From positions 93,422 through 157,421 of the forward strand of contig BDSI01000112.1 of assembly GCA_003117195.1 (NCBI GenBank): a stretch of 64,000 bases of DNA, read 5' to 3'. The number at the start of each line of letters is the position of its first letter. The stretch's first letter is position 1. Shown in pieces: positions 33,425 through 46,822 of the stretch. This DNA comes from Eudorina sp. 2006-703-Eu-15 (lineage: Eukaryota; Chlorophyta; Chlorophyceae; Chlamydomonadales; Volvocaceae). Below the pieces are notes generated by a model. The model ran no database searches, had not been told where the DNA came from, and saw only the letters and a list, made by a program, of their open reading frames with translations. A program made the position numbers and the translations under genes.

Positions 33425-35221
33425 CCTAGGATTGCCCATGTCATGACTTGGTAGTGTCGCTGTCGTAGTATGGATCTATCGAATTCCGTTTGCACTACCA
33501 CGCAGCGCCAAGGGCGCGAAGTGTAGTGAGTAGGAATTGTTCGGCGTACGTCTCGCGTTTCGGCGTACGTCTCGCCTGTCTGAACAACGGGAGCTTTCCC
33601 GTACTAAGCTATTGATTCGAACTGTTCACTCGGTCGTCCGAGCGTTTGTCAGTTGGCGCTTCAGGCGCGTTTGCTTGTTTGCCACTTTATCTATCTAGCG
33701 CACCGCGTTGTGGGGCGGGCGCTCGTAGTTGCAAGACTCGGTCAACCGACGCATGCGGCTCAGGGTTTGGGTCGGCGCGTGCTACGTCGCTGCGCTCTCC
33801 CCTGACTGGGTGCAGGGCGGCAATCTGTACTTGTTTGTGTTCAGTCGTAGCGCCGATCGTGTGTTGCACCGCGTAGTAGGTGTACTGCCAGAGGGATAAT
33901 CCCTCACGTTATGGCCTTAGTGGTAGGGATAAGGGTGCGTCGTACCCGTCAGGCCAGCGTCGGTGTGTACTTAGCGCTGAGAGAGCAAACGCATCTTTGT
34001 CGTTTGGCTCTCGAAGCAAATCTTCGTGAGCGTAACAAGACCACTGTGCGCTATTGAGCGACTTATTCGATATCTTTGTAACAATCGTAAGTTGATCATT
34101 TGTCCGCAGCTGACGCTAGGCAGGTTCAACGCGCTACAAGATCCGCTCTTGGCGCCAGGCCGCACTGAGATCCGTTCCGGGCCACCTGGCCTCACACAGC
34201 GTAGCTAGCCATCGTCTGCCGGCTGGAGCGCAGCCGAGCCTTTGTTCAGCTCAGCACTGGAGTAGCTACTCGTGCTGAGATATATTTATATTCCCACAGT
34301 CATCATCACGCACACAGTACGGCATTCTGCCATCAGTCTGGTACGACACCCATGTCCGTGTGTCCGTGTGTCCGTGTGTCCGGTAACGGCAAAACGTTCA
34401 TTATCCGCTAAACTAATTCGCTATGTTTGTCATATTAATTGTCCTTTATTGCAAGGTAACTTTGGCTTGGCTGAAAAAAATTCTTTGCGCACAAACGGTC
34501 AAAGTAAAGCTCCGCGGTCTCCATGGACCCGAGTCAACATCCACCCAACGCCTCTCGCGCTCATGTTTGTTGCAACAGGTGCCGCGTGATGAATACTTGG
34601 ATTAGGCGCAGGTGGCGCGTGCTAAATTGAACTTCCATAGTGTTCTGGTGTTTGAACATCAAGATGCCACCAACATCAAGATTTGCCTTTCTGTCTTGCC
34701 AGATGAATACAATTCAGCAATATGTATTGAATCAAAGTTTCAAAATGCAAAGGGATAGCATACCGAGTACCAACAAGTTCTCCAGTTCCGATGGCCGAAG
34801 TCCAGGTCTCACCGCGGCTTTTTCGCACCCTGTTTTTGCCTTATATTTCCTATGTAACTATTGATGGCAAACTTTAGAGGTTCACGTCTGCTGCGGGCGT
34901 GCAACTGAAGGGCTGCATGCTTGCCGACGGACCAAACAACTACAGCTTCACGGAAAAACAAGCATGCTTCAAGCTTGCTTTTTGATATCTGCTTGACAGA
35001 CGGATGTGGTAGTGCAGAGGCGTCTAGCGTTACGATGATAATGCAGATGCGATGAGGCGGCGCGTAGGTTTCGGGGCTACCCTACCTGCTTTACCTTGCT
35101 CAATCTATGCACGCCGATCCACCTTCAACATCAATGACACCCTCAATGGCACCCTTTCACTCTCTCACACTCTTGCGCGGTAACAGAGTTTCCGTTGTAA
35201 AGCAAGCGGCCTGTACGGATT

Positions 35222-35269
35222 GTAGGGGGCCCCGCCCTTTTTCCGGCTTCAAGGAAGCCGACCCCCTAC
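35222..35269. repeat. Bulged hairpin
   Basis: Outer arms GTAGGGGG (35222-35229) and CCCCCTAC (35262-35269). Inner arms CGGCTTC (35244-35250) and GAAGCCG (35254-35260) close a 3-nt loop. A 14-nt bulge lies on the left side. Confidence 0.6.
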
Positions 35270-37630
35270 TTGTTGGTAGCAGGCGTGCGGGCGGCGGGGC
35301 GTGTCGTCGCAGGCGGGGAGTGCATTTGATGCTGCAGGGCAGTGCGCAGTGCAGGTTGGACAATATTCACGATGCGTCGCGTCGCGCCCTACCCGTCGCG
35401 CAAGGTGAGAATGCGGCTGGATCTTTCGCTCTTGGTGTCCGGTGCCCCGAGTCGGACGTGTTTTGTGCCGCGCGCCCAACACACACTCCAGGGCTGGATG
35501 TGGCGTTGTTGGCGTTTTCCAACGTAAGATAGAGCCGCCTGCGATAGATGCAATGATATACAGATCTACAATCGTTCTTGTTCAAAACCGTATGGGCACG
35601 CGGTGGTACCCCCAGCAGACACACACGTAGTTACTGGAGACGTTTTTGATCCCCTTTGGTCCTTGCTGGGGCGACGGACTAAGCAAAGCCCTGTAGGTGC
35701 CCATCAAGGGCTGGACTTTGGGGCCTTTGGATCGATGGCGTCATCCCGCTCTGGCAACACACGAGTGAGTGCGCCGCGTGGTGCCTGCCATTTCGGCGGG
35801 GTGCCAGACGAAAAATTTTTTATTCGTGTGTAATCATTTGTGCTTGGACAGGGTGAGCCTTGGCGCCCTCTGCAGGTTCCTCCCCGCGGGTATCTCTGCA
35901 TGAGACCCGGCCCTGCTAGGGGGCGCGTTGGATGGGTGCACAGTTCTTGGTGTGTGGGCTAGGGTGGGCTGTCGTGACACAGGTCGTGATTGCCACATCG
36001 CGTGGAAACCGATAGGAGGCAAATGGCATGATAGGTGTTGGGATATTGGTATTTGTCGTAGTGCAGTTCTCCCGTCAGTTGGTCGAACGACCGTTGGTCA
36101 GTTAGTCATTGCTAGTGCTGAGTCTCAGGCGAGGCTATCAGGTTTGGACAATATCTATTCTCCTAAATTCTGGTCTTTACCTAGTGCTTTTGCTGAGGCT
36201 GTGTTGGTTGGGTGAGCCGCCGTTGGCGCGCACTTGTATCAGTTGTTCCGTGGGCCAGTTAGGTCCGCTGCTCAGCCTGGCTGAGCAGCGGTGTGTCTCG
36301 ATAACATTGTTGATCATTACTAGAATTTAGGATTAATGGGAACACGAACATTGTCAGGGCCGCGCTTCTTTGCGCGCAGCTCTTCGACTGGCATTGCTGT
36401 AAGTCTCAACGAGTACCATCGCGATTCTTCCCAAGACCGCACATGGCAGGATGCTGAGCAGCCTTGAATTCCAGATCATGGTCAGCTAATCAGTCGCCGC
36501 GCAGGGGCCGCCCTGCGCCTCGCGCCAGGACAGGGGTGCGGGTCGTACATATTAGCACCTGGAAAAAAGGATGCTGCTTGTCCTTGTTTCTCCAAACAGC
36601 TACAGAAATACACTGCTACTGTATATAAAGACCAAATCGCATAAAGTTCATTGATTGCTGTCTTTGGGATGGTTTGGTTTTAAGGTTGGCCCCAGTCCAC
36701 TATCGTCACCTCGAAAGCAGCCGAAGAACTTTTTCATCACGTTGCGCTGCCTACTACGCGCTGTCTGCGCAACAAGCTTGTCTGTTGTGGCCGCAAGGGG
36801 TGCTACAGGTAGCGCCCCTGCAGTCCATTCATAGTCGCTCAATTTCAATACATTCTTAGCATTGTATACATTGCTGCAGGGCTGCCAAGACGTCTTTCCG
36901 AGGCCGGACCCTGCTGACAGGGTTGCGTCGGCACCGCAAGGTCAGTGCTGGTTTAAGAAGAAGTTTAGACGTCTAGACAAGAAGCGGATCTGCATACGAC
37001 TATAGCCTTGTTTTATGGGTCGTGACTGTCTTGCTGAAGTCCGCAAGACAATTCCCGACGATGCCCGCCAGGAAGTTTGCCTTTTGCAAGCGGCATGCAT
37101 ATTGAACTTCAGCATTGTGCATAGTCTCTTAGAGGAACGCTCTACTGCATCGCAAAATTGACAACATGTCAAACCATCACATTCTCTCGGCAGCTTTGCT
37201 ACGGTTGAGCACCTTCTCGTGGACTGCATCCTGCGTCGGCCATGCATTGATGCCTGTTTTGAAAGTCAGGGCGCCGCTAGTTTGGCTTATGTTCATTTGG
37301 GCCAATTTCCGTTCCACACGTTCCGTTCTGCAGTCGTACCCCTTGGTGACTCCATGTCGCATAGCCGCCCCTTCTCACAGGCAGCCGTCCGTACCGAGGC
37401 AGCGGTCCCTTCGTCATCGAGGCCACGTGCAACCCCCACGACGGAGGCCGACCGCATTTCATCAATGCACCTTCGGCAACCTGGACCCTCAAGCGGAGAT
37501 CACCCGTCCAAGAACAAGGAACTCAGCCACGTAAGCTGGTCCACGCGTTCGGCTTGTCCAAGGCCAGCCGTGATCGGTACCCAAGACTGGACGTCAAGCA
37601 ATAGTCCTCGGGACCACAGGACGGCTTCCG

Positions 37631-38991
37631 GAGGGCTGACGTCGGAGCTGGACCGCTGGAGGGCTGACGTCGCAGCTGGACCGCTGGAGGGCTGACGTCG
37701 GAGCTGGACCGCTGGAGGGCTGACGTCGGAGCTGGACCGCTGGAGGGCTGACGTCGGAGCTGGACCGCTGGAGGGCTGACGTCGGAGCTGGACCGCTGGA
37801 GGGCTGACGTCGGAGCTGGACCGCTGGAGGGCTGACGTCGGAGCTGGACCGCTGGAGGGCTGACGTCGGAGCTGGACCGCTGGAGGGCTGACGTCGGAGC
37901 TGGACCGCTGGAGGGCTGACGTCGGAGCTGGACCGCTGGAGGGCTGACGTCGGAGCTGGACCGCTGGAGGGCTGACGTCGGAGCTGGACCGCTGGAGGGC
38001 TGACGTCGGAGCTGGACCGCTGGAGGGCTGACGTCGGAGCTGGACCGCTGGAGGGCTGACGTCGGAGCTGGACCGCTGGAGGGCTGACGTCGGAGCTGGA
38101 CCGCTGGAGGGCTGACGTCGGAGCTGGACCGCTGGAGGGCTGACGTCGGAGCTGGACCGCTGGAGGGCTGACGTCGGAGCTGGACCGCTGGAGGGCTGAC
38201 GTCGGAGCTGGACCGCTGGAGGGCTGACGTCGGAGCTGGACCGCTGGAGGGCTGACGTCGGAGCTGGACCGCTGGAGGGCTGACGTCGGAGCTGGACCGC
38301 TGGAGGGCTGACGTCGGAGCTGGACCGCTGGAGGGCTGACGTCGGAGCTGGACCGCTGGAGGGCTGACGTCGGAGCTGGACCGCTGGAGGGCTGACGTCG
38401 GAGCTGGACCGCTGGAGGGCTGACGTCGGAGCTGGACCGCTGGAGGGCTGACGTCGGAGCTGGACCGCTGGAGGGCTGACGTCGGAGCTGGACCGCTGGA
38501 GGGCTGACGTCGGAGCTGGACCGCTGGAGGGCTGACGTCGGAGCTGGACCGCTGGAGGGCTGACGTCGGAGCTGGACCGCTGGAGGGCTGACGTCGGAGC
38601 TGGACCGCTGGAGGGCTGACGTCGGAGCTGGACCGCTGGAGGGCTGACGTCGGAGCTGGACCGCTGGAGGGCTGACGTCGGAGCTGGACCGCTGGAGGGC
38701 TGACGTCGGAGCTGGACCGCTGGAGGGCTGACGTCGGAGCTGGACCGCTGGAGGGCTGACGTCGGAGCTGGACCGCTGGAGGGCTGACGTCGGAGCTGGA
38801 CCGCTGGAGGGCTGACGTCGGAGCTGGACCGCTGGAGGGCTGACGTCGGAGCTGGACCGCTGGAGGGCTGACGTCGGAGCTGGACCGCTGGAGGGCTGAC
38901 GTCGGAGCTGGACCGCTGGAGGGCTGACGTCGGAGCTGGACCGCTGGAGGGCTGACGTCGGAGCTGGACCGCTGGAGGGCTGACGTCGGAG
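37631..38991. repeat. 28-bp minisatellite, about 48.6 copies
   Basis: Unit GAGGGCTGACGTCGGAGCTG followed by GACCGCTG, repeated nearly without change; one early copy has CGCAG in place of CGGAG. Each unit holds a TGACGTC core. The minus strand has no stop in the unit, so an artificial 587-codon frame spans the array. Confidence 0.97.
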
Positions 38992-41900
38992 TACCTGGAC
39001 GTCAAGTACCTGTCGGGACCTGGAGTGGATACCTGAGGCAAAGGTTCTTGGTCTGGGAGCGTGCGGGCCTTGGGGACTTGGCCGATGCTTCGGAAAGGCG
39101 TGGCGGGCTGCGCAGGCCGATGCGTTGCCAGGGCGTGGCGGGCTGGGGCCTGGGGGCCCGATGCTTGGTTAGGGTGCGGCGGGCTGGGCCCTGAGCGGCC
39201 ATCTCCCTGTGCGGCACGAGCGCCCGGGGATCTCGCACCCGTGTTTCCCTCCCTCTCGATCAAGTGCCCGTGGAGGAGGCAGTTGAGGATGTCCCGGATG
39301 GATAGTTTCCTTCAAAGGGTTCGGGGATCTGGCAGCCATGACAGCTGTCAGGTGGCGGCGCTCACGCTGCTGACCCCGCCGGGGCCAGGCGGCGGCGCTG
39401 GGGTGGCGGCCCTGGGGGCAGGTCCGGTGACGCGGTTCTGTTGGCAGCGCCGGGTTTGGCGGTGGCAGTGACGCGGCCGCCGCTACACAGGGGGCTGCCC
39501 AGGACACCATGGCACGACCAAAATGGCCCTGCACGATTCCACCGCCGCCGCGGATGTGGGTTTCGCAGATTTGGATGCTTCAGCGAGTTGCGCCCGACGG
39601 GCATGATCCCGAGTACACCGGACAGCAGCGGCCTCGTGTCTGGGCGGCGGCCTAGGGCTGCCCCTGCCCCCGAGGGAGGGTTGGGGGCCGCAGGCGCAGT
39701 TATGGTCCAGGCCCTGGTGCGTGCCCTGGTGCGGTCCAGGCCCTCCCTGGACCTCCGTGACACGGTAACGGTAACTGCCCTTTCGCCAACCGGTGAAGTC
39801 GTTGTGGTTATGATGGGCCCCGGGTGGCCCACTGGCCGTAGGGTCGGCGGGAGTTCAGGCCGTAGGGTCGGCGTGCCGTGTCAGCTGTGCACTGCCGGCA
39901 CGTGGGCACGAACGAGTAAGCGTGGCGCGGAACTGCGCTTCGTGGAATGTGTCTGGGGTGCATTGCAGGGTACGTGCGGGAAAGCATGCCATGTGATGTT
40001 GGGTGGGTCGGAGCTGGGAGGCCTGACGCATCGGGCTTCCGGTTGGCAAGTCTCCTGTGGGGTGGGGTGATGCCGCCGTGGGCCCTAGGCTTCCCGAGTT
40101 TCCCATCCAAACGTTCTCTATTTCGCACCCTTGCAGTGAGAGGGTCGCCCGCGAGGTTCGGATCGGCGGTCGTTACAGGACCGGCGCATGGAGCTGCTCA
40201 CAGGGTGGGGGTGGGGGGCCACGCAAGGGCCAGCGGCGGCTTGGGGGTCCGCCCTACCCATCCAAGTTGTTTTCGGCTCGTATTCTTGGGTGGAGGCTGA
40301 GTGGCAGGCGACAGGCCGCACAGGCCTGGTTTGCCGACCTTTCGGTCTCTGATGGGTCGTTTAAGACGGCCCGCCTGCACGGCGGGCAGCGCCAGCTTTT
40401 GTCCCAGCCTGACACAACCCGAGTCCTGAGGTTTCCGAGCCGCGTTCCCGGCCTCGTCACAATGCTCCTCAACGACATGTCCCCCCCCCCTTCCGGACAC
40501 CCTCCCATTACAAGAAGCGACACGGACCCAGTCGTGGCCATCACTGGTGACCCCTAAGGCCTCCACCGAATCCTCGTTACCAAGCTAACGCAGCTCGCTC
40601 CCTGGCCCGGCCGCGATCTTCGGGTGCGGAGCCGGGCGGGAGGTCTGCCCCACCCTGTTGCAGCTGAGCTCCACTAGACTCCGAAACAACGATACGACAA
40701 CGGGGACTACGGCCCAGTCCCTGCACCCGCACACCGGGGGGAAGCAGCAACCCGCACCGTGGCATATCCCTCAACCGGCTGCTCGGCTTTCTGACCCGGC
40801 AGTGCAGGACATGACCCGGAGGGCCGTGCCAGGCACTTCTTTCCACTCGGATAGGGCGATCAGAGAGCAGCAGGGACGGCCGAGCCAGGCGTGCCCGTGA
40901 GTCATCGGACAGCGGCACCGAGTCAACCCCAGAGGGACACTGAACTGCCTGCGCTACAGTACCCCCTGCCTCTCCAGCAGAAGAACAAGGGTGGTCCTGG
41001 CTGCTGCAGCCCCTGTTGCTGCCGGCGAACAGACGCGGCAGGAAGAGCCGCCATGACGTTATTGCAATATGGAGAGCAACGGCGCTTGCCCCCACGACAA
41101 ATCTAACCAGAAAGAGAGAAGGGAAGGCCTCCCCGTGGTAGTGTCAAAAATTCAGCAACGGCACCTCTGCGGCGGGTGAGCGGGGCGGGTGAGGGGCTCC
41201 ACGGCACAGCCAAGCACCCTACAGAACTCGTCAGGGCCAATCACCAACTGCCAACCGCCCTGTCAGTGCCAAGCGGCGGTGCCGCGTGCGGCCCTAAGGC
41301 CTCGACCCAAACCCAAATATGTATCAGCAGCAGGCCGCATCTGCTCCGAGCCGACCCGGGTCGGGAGGTCGCTGCAGTCACAACCCACAACCGTCGCGGC
41401 AAGCACCGCCTCCGCAGCCTTCGGCTCGTGTGCTGCAGGCCTCACCGGCGTAACCACGCAGCCGGTCGAGCCCACCGCTAGCCCACCGTCACAGTCACAT
41501 ACAGACACAGGGGCGTCCCGTCGCACAACACAGACACATACACACACACATACTCGCGTCTCATACACACACACACACTCACACACGCAGCTGGGTTGGG
41601 TCGGGCGGGTTTCTCACTGACCACACCGCTGGCTCCGAAGTCCTAACAACAGTTGTCACACCGCCGCCAGCTCACCGCCCCCCCCCCCACGTGATGTCAG
41701 CGGCGATCAGCAACCCGCCGGACTGACGGGGCGGTGTGACCCATCAACAAGGGGCGTCCCAAACTGTATATAGATTACACGGCACCGCGCTGTAAGCTGT
41801 GCCGGCGGCGGGACTCGCTTGCCCAATCAGAACCGACTTGGGCCAAGCGTAGACCCAGGCAGGCCGCCTGGACTGTAGAGAGATCAAGAAGAAACGCATT

Positions 41901-42843
41901 TCTGTATGCCGACCGCCGCACCGCTGTACCACTGCACCCGGCGGCTGCGGCCTGTCAGCATCTGGGCACCACGTGCTTGCCGTACCCAGCTCAGCGCTCC
42001 AATGGCGCCCCGAGGCGTTGCAAGTAAACCCATCTGGGCCACAAGGCGCTGAGAGCCGCGGGGGGCAACAGCCGCGGGGGGCAACAGCTGGGTGGGCCAA
42101 CACCTGGGCGGCACCCTACACACAAACCGAACACACCTCTACCCTGCTACTCCCCGTGACACTTTCAGCACTGGAGTACGTGCCGGCGCCACAACATTGC
42201 CGGGGCCATGCTGACAAATGCGACCCATGGGGAAGACAGCCCCAGGACGAATGCGCACGTGCCCGTACGGCAAGACCTTGTCCTCCCTACTGGACCCATC
42301 GCACCAAGTCGCACTCCCCATGCCCGCCCGCCCTCTCACGCCACGCCACCCGACACCGCGTCCCGGCTACCCGGGTCCCCGACCTCAAGGCCGGACCCGG
42401 GACACGTCCTAGCTCGGACGGCGGTTGTGTGTTACGCGTCCGACAACGGTTCCGTCCCACGGGTCGGACGCGGCGGCTCGCAGATTTGCGTGGACGGATG
42501 ACACGAAACACACCTAAGCACCGCTGTTGCGCTGCCACCCGCCATGTCTCCAACTGTCTACCCGCCCTCCTGTCCCGCCCTGGCTGCCGCTGCATCTCCC
42601 GAGAGACGGCGCCCGCGCCCCGCGCCAGCGATCCGCGCCCCCCTCCAGACAACCACATCCGCATCCCACGGTACTCGTACAAGGCAACCAGCAACTGTAG
42701 ACCTGCTTTGCATGACGCGACGTCAACAGCCGTTGACGTTGCCGCCGCCGGTTCTATACCAGCCCACGACGCTGCGCCATCGCCGCTGCTTCCTTCTCCC
42801 CGCGGCGCTTATTGTCAGTCAGCCAAGACAACGGCGGCCTCCT
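38992..42843. other. Intergenic region and probable 3' UTR of the F-box gene
   Basis: No supported gene on either strand. A TGTAA on the minus strand (41775-41779), about 1.07 kb after the F-box/LRR stop codon, fits the volvocine polyadenylation signal, so 41.8-42.8 kb may be its 3' UTR. An (AC)n-like tract lies at 41528-41586. Confidence 0.45.
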
Positions 42844-45800
42844 TCACGGCGCCCACTCCACGGCCAGCAGCGGGCGGTTCGTGAGCCCCGGCAGCGCCTC
42901 CACCATCCTCCTCTCCAGCCGCCCGCAACCCCGCACCACCAGGCGCCTGCAGCCCGTCTGCGCCTGCACCACGTAGCGCAGATCCAGCGGCTGCAGCTCC
43001 GGCAGCCCCAGCAGCTGCAACTCCGCCAGGCGCGCCAGCGGGGCAGTCGCCAGCTGCTGGGGCAGACGCGGGTCGCAGCCATGCACCACCACCCGCGACA
43101 GATTGGGCAGCTTCTGGAGGCGGCGCAGCAGGCGGGCGATCTCGTAGCCGCAGGCGTCGCCGCCCAGGCAGGCGTGCAGCTCCAGGGAGCGCAGCTGTGT
43201 GAGGCCGCGGAGCTCCTCCACGGCTTTGCGCAGGGGACGGAACTCGCTGCAGCGGACGAGGATCAGGGACGACAGGGCTGCGGGGGCCGGGGGCGGGTCC
43301 GAGGGCGAGGCGCGGGGCGGGGCAGGTTGGGAGGCGCGCAGCGAAGCAGAGCAGCGGGCAGCGTGTGTGTGCAAACCCGTGGGCTCGTCCGCGCTCCTAA
43401 CGTATCATCTCGGCACTCGATCCACAGACATGCACCAGCCTGGTGGGCGTTGGTGCGTGTGGGTGTCACGGGACATGTGGCTTTGCCGCTATCACCCGCG
43501 GGGGCCACCAGAGGAAGCGGCAGGGCGCACCGCGCGAGGCTAATGACGCGTTGCGACGGGCCAAAGGTACTCCTGTGCCTTCCCATGTGACGTATCCCAG
43601 GGCAGTCAGCCCGCCCTGGTGGATGCTCGTCGATAAACCCTGGCGGATGCTCGTCGTTCGAGGACGCAGCCCACGGGCTGCGCCCCCTTCGGCGGCTTAA
43701 CCGTGAAACCTCCCGCCCCCACGGCACACGCGCCCTCCCTCCTCCTCGTCCTCCTCCGCTTTCCCCCCTCCATGCTCACCCGTCAGTGACGACAGCGCCT
43801 CCACCCCGTGCCCCGGCTTGCCGCCAATGGACAGCACCCGCAGCCCAGACAGACCCTGCAGCAGCCGCAGGTGCAGCGTGAGCTCCGTCGGGAGCAGCTC
43901 CTGCGGCCGATAGGGCGCCGGGCCCAGCTGCTGCTGCTGCTGAGGATGCTGCTCGGGGTGCGGCTGGCCCACCTGCTGCTGCTGCTGCTGCGGCTGCACC
44001 ACCTGCAGTTCCAGGTTAGGCTGCGGCGGCTGCGCCATCGCCGGCACCACCAAATGGTCCGCCAGCACCGGCCCCGCGGCCGGGACCAACTCCTCCACGA
44101 CGGGTCCCGCCGGCGCCGCCACCGCGACGTTCCGCAGCAGCGCCCCGCCGGGACCCGTCACCGCCGCCGCCGCCGCCAGCACCTCCGTCGGCGGCAGGTC
44201 GCAGGCGCCGTGCCCCAGCTCCAGATGCTCCAGGGAGGGGAACAGGGCCACCAGCGGCTGTGTGAGCTCGAGGCGGTCGCTCCGCAGCGCGAGGCGGGTA
44301 AGTCCGGTCATGACCAGGGGCGTGGGGGCGTGCACTCGCAGCCCTGGGGCGTCCAGGGAGGACAGGGAGGGCAGCTGGGCGAGGGCCGCCAGGTCCGCCT
44401 CGTCCAGCGGGTGGGTGGTGGGGCGGTGTAGCACCAGCGACCGCAGGGGCACAGGCGTCTGCAGGGCCCGGATGATCTGGGGGCCCGGTGGGGCGGCAAG
44501 GGGCACACAGGGAGGCAGGTAAATGAGGCGCATTGATCGTGCGATGAGGTGGAAACGCGGGCGGAAGGTTCGCGGCCGCAGGGCGGCGGCAAGGCCCGGC
44601 TCTGACCCAGTGGGCAAATATAAATGGCTGGCCATGACGACGAGTAATTCCGTACAAAGGCATCCTGGCCACGTGCCTCAACCGCGGTGCCGCCCACATT
44701 CCCCTTCTCAACAGTCCAGCGTCCCGCTCTAGGGTCTCGGGTCCTTCTCTCCAGACCTACGGCGCCCTCCTTACCAGCCCGTGCCCCACCTCCGTCTAGA
44801 CCCTTTTCATCCCCCCTGGTACCTGGCCCCTGATACAATGCCTCCGCCCACAAAACGCCAACCTGACCTCCCCGCCCAGCGTCCTCCTTCCCCCCGTCCC
44901 ACCTGATGCAGCGCCACGTCCCCCCCCGGCTCCTCCCGGTACCGCAGCTCCAGCGTGTGCAGCCGCCTGAGGCAGCTGAACCATCCCGCGTGGTGCGCCA
45001 GCGGCCGCACTCCGCAGACCGCCATAGACACGCTGGACAGCTGGCTCACGGCGCACAGCTGCTGCAGCATCGCCGGACTGCGCACCGGCAGGCCCCGGCC
45101 CGCCAGCTCCACGGCGCAGCAGGGCCGCAGCTTAGCCAGGACCTGCAGCGCCGAAACCACCGGCGCGGCGTCCGGGGAACAGGGACCGCAGATGGAGCAG
45201 CTGCAGCGGGGCACCGGCGGAGGCGGCGGCAGCGGCGGCAGGGGTGATGCTGCGCCGGTGCCAGCCGCTGCGACGTCCATGAGCGACATGGGGGGTGAGG
45301 TCAGCAGCCCCGCCGCGCCAGCAGCTTTAGCCTTCGCAATGGCCGCCGCGGCGGGGACGGAGCCGCCGCTGCGGCCGTTGTTGCCGCCCCGGCCGCGGCC
45401 AGCGCCGCGTGTCGTGAAAATACCCATGCCGCCGCCGGAGGAGGCCGCTGACGCCGTGCCGTGGTGCAGCAACGCTCGCCAAGCCACCCGCAAAGTCACC
45501 TCCCCAGGCCCCAGCGCCTCTACCAGCGCCGCCCAAGTGTCACGATGGATGGCCACCCGCTCGCAGCGGCTGAGGTCCAGCAGCGTCAGGCCGTGGAGGT
45601 GGCCGTTGGCCGACCAGGCCGCAAAGCCCCGCAGACACTCCGGCCCAGGCCCGGGGCCCCTGTCGCCTCCGGCCCCAACGCCTGTCCCCGCTCCCGATAG
45701 CGCCAGTCTTGACCCACTCGACAGGGCCGCTGCGGAACCCGCGCCGCTCCGCGCGGAAGAGGAGGAAGTCGATGAAGGCGGCCCTGTTGCGACGCGACCG

Positions 45801-46822
45801 GCGCGACGGCCGGCTTCGCGGGGGGCTTCGGACGCGGGGCCGGGCCCAGCTTTGTCGGCGCCCTCATCAGCGTCATCGCCCACCACATGGTCCCCGGCCA
45901 GGACGAGATGCAGCTCCCGCAAGGCCGGGTAGATGCTGTCCAGGCGGGGCGAGGCCAGGAGCCGCCAGGTCCGAGGTGAGGCGTCCAGGGCCCGAACCAG
46001 CCGGGTGGTGCGGGCAGCCACCTGCAGGGAAGCGAGAGAGGAGGAGATGGGAAAATGGCGGGAAGAATGGGTTCCGTACTCGATATGGGTCAGAAGCACG
46101 GACGACACCAGCATGCCCTTAAAGCAGAGCCGATGGGCAGAGGGTAGCGGGGTGTGATTCCGTTGCCTCGAATGGGCAATCTGGGGAGGCAGCCCTGCGG
46201 CTGTGTCAGTAAATACTGCAGCATGCCGGCGTGGGTGGATGTTGCATGGCAATCAACGCGCACCCCGAATGCAGTACAGGAACATGCGAGGCTGTCGACG
46301 CCGGACGGTGCCGGGCGAAGCCGCTTCGCGGTGTAGTTGCTAAATACAAGTACGGCAGCCCTGACGGCGGAGTCGGGCGGTAACCAGATCATCCGCACCA
46401 ATCGTCGAGGTAGCAGTCGCGAATGATGGGCGTTGCACAACGCTGGTGTGCACGTAGCTGCCCGGAGAAGGACACGGACGCTACGGGTATTGAGTTGTTG
46501 AAGGACGGGCGTTACTCAGCCTGTTTCACACTCCATCCCTCCGCCATGGTTGTCCAAAGTCCCTCCCTATAGGCCGCTGGGACGTTTCCGAAGGTAAACG
46601 CAGACACACCTGAAGGTAAGTCTGGCGACAAGTTGCCCGCAGGGCCTTCAAGTCCTGAACATCCAATCGTGCCAAGATTGAATCTGCAATTTGGGGTGGC
46701 AGTCCAAAGAGCCAGTCCCGCTGCTGAATTTGCTCCCATAAGACCGGGCAGGTCTGGTTATGCGAGGCGACGCTTTCCTTCTGTAATTGCCTGAGTTGCT
46801 GCGCACGCGAGCTGCAGTACAC
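42844..46822 (-). CDS. F-box and leucine-rich-repeat protein
   Basis: Likely substrate adaptor of an SCF ubiquitin ligase: the F-box would bind SKP1 and the LRRs the target, by analogy with FBXL proteins. Exons on the minus strand: up to 46822 to 46610, 46021 to 44903, 44476 to 43780, 43277 to 42844. The three internal junctions agree in phase; the last three exons give 750 codons. The F-box is in the first exon (WLFGLPPQIADSILARLDVQ, DLKALRATCRQTYLQ). LRR-like strands are scattered through the rest, for example LHGLTLLDLSRCERV, LRRLHTLELRYREE, FPSLEHLELGHGA, LTQLRSLELHAC and LAELQLLGLPELQPL, interrupted by Gly/Pro/Gln-rich inserts and a CSCSICGPC cluster. The true start was not found: the exon is entered after TGTACTGCAG or a nearby AG, the frame begins only with GTG, and a short 5' exon is missing. 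Confidence 0.7.

Larger units (their letters stand above)
33298..37630. other. AT-richer intergenic region with hairpins
   Basis: No supported gene. Hairpins lie at 33383-33424 and 35222-35269. The stretch 33520-34205 has LTR-like composition but no confirmed terminal repeats. An open stretch near 36100-36215 (GLDNIYSPKFWSLPSAFAEA) might be a mobile-element remnant. A TATATAAAG box at 36622-36630 has no gene behind it. Confidence 0.45.

Noticed and set aside
33520..34205. Solo LTR
   Set aside because: AT-richer composition and a TG-like start, but no confirmed terminal inverted dinucleotides, target duplication or second copy.
37500..39263. 587-codon frame on the minus strand with repeated SSSDVSPPAVQLRRQ units
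   Set aside because: It is the translation of the 28-bp minisatellite, whose unit has no stop on that strand in any phase. The flanks show no domain or splice context, so it is open by composition.
39061..40557. Series of overlapping plus-strand frames of 80-210 codons
   Set aside because: Composition-driven, mutually overlapping, without domains or coherent splice sites.
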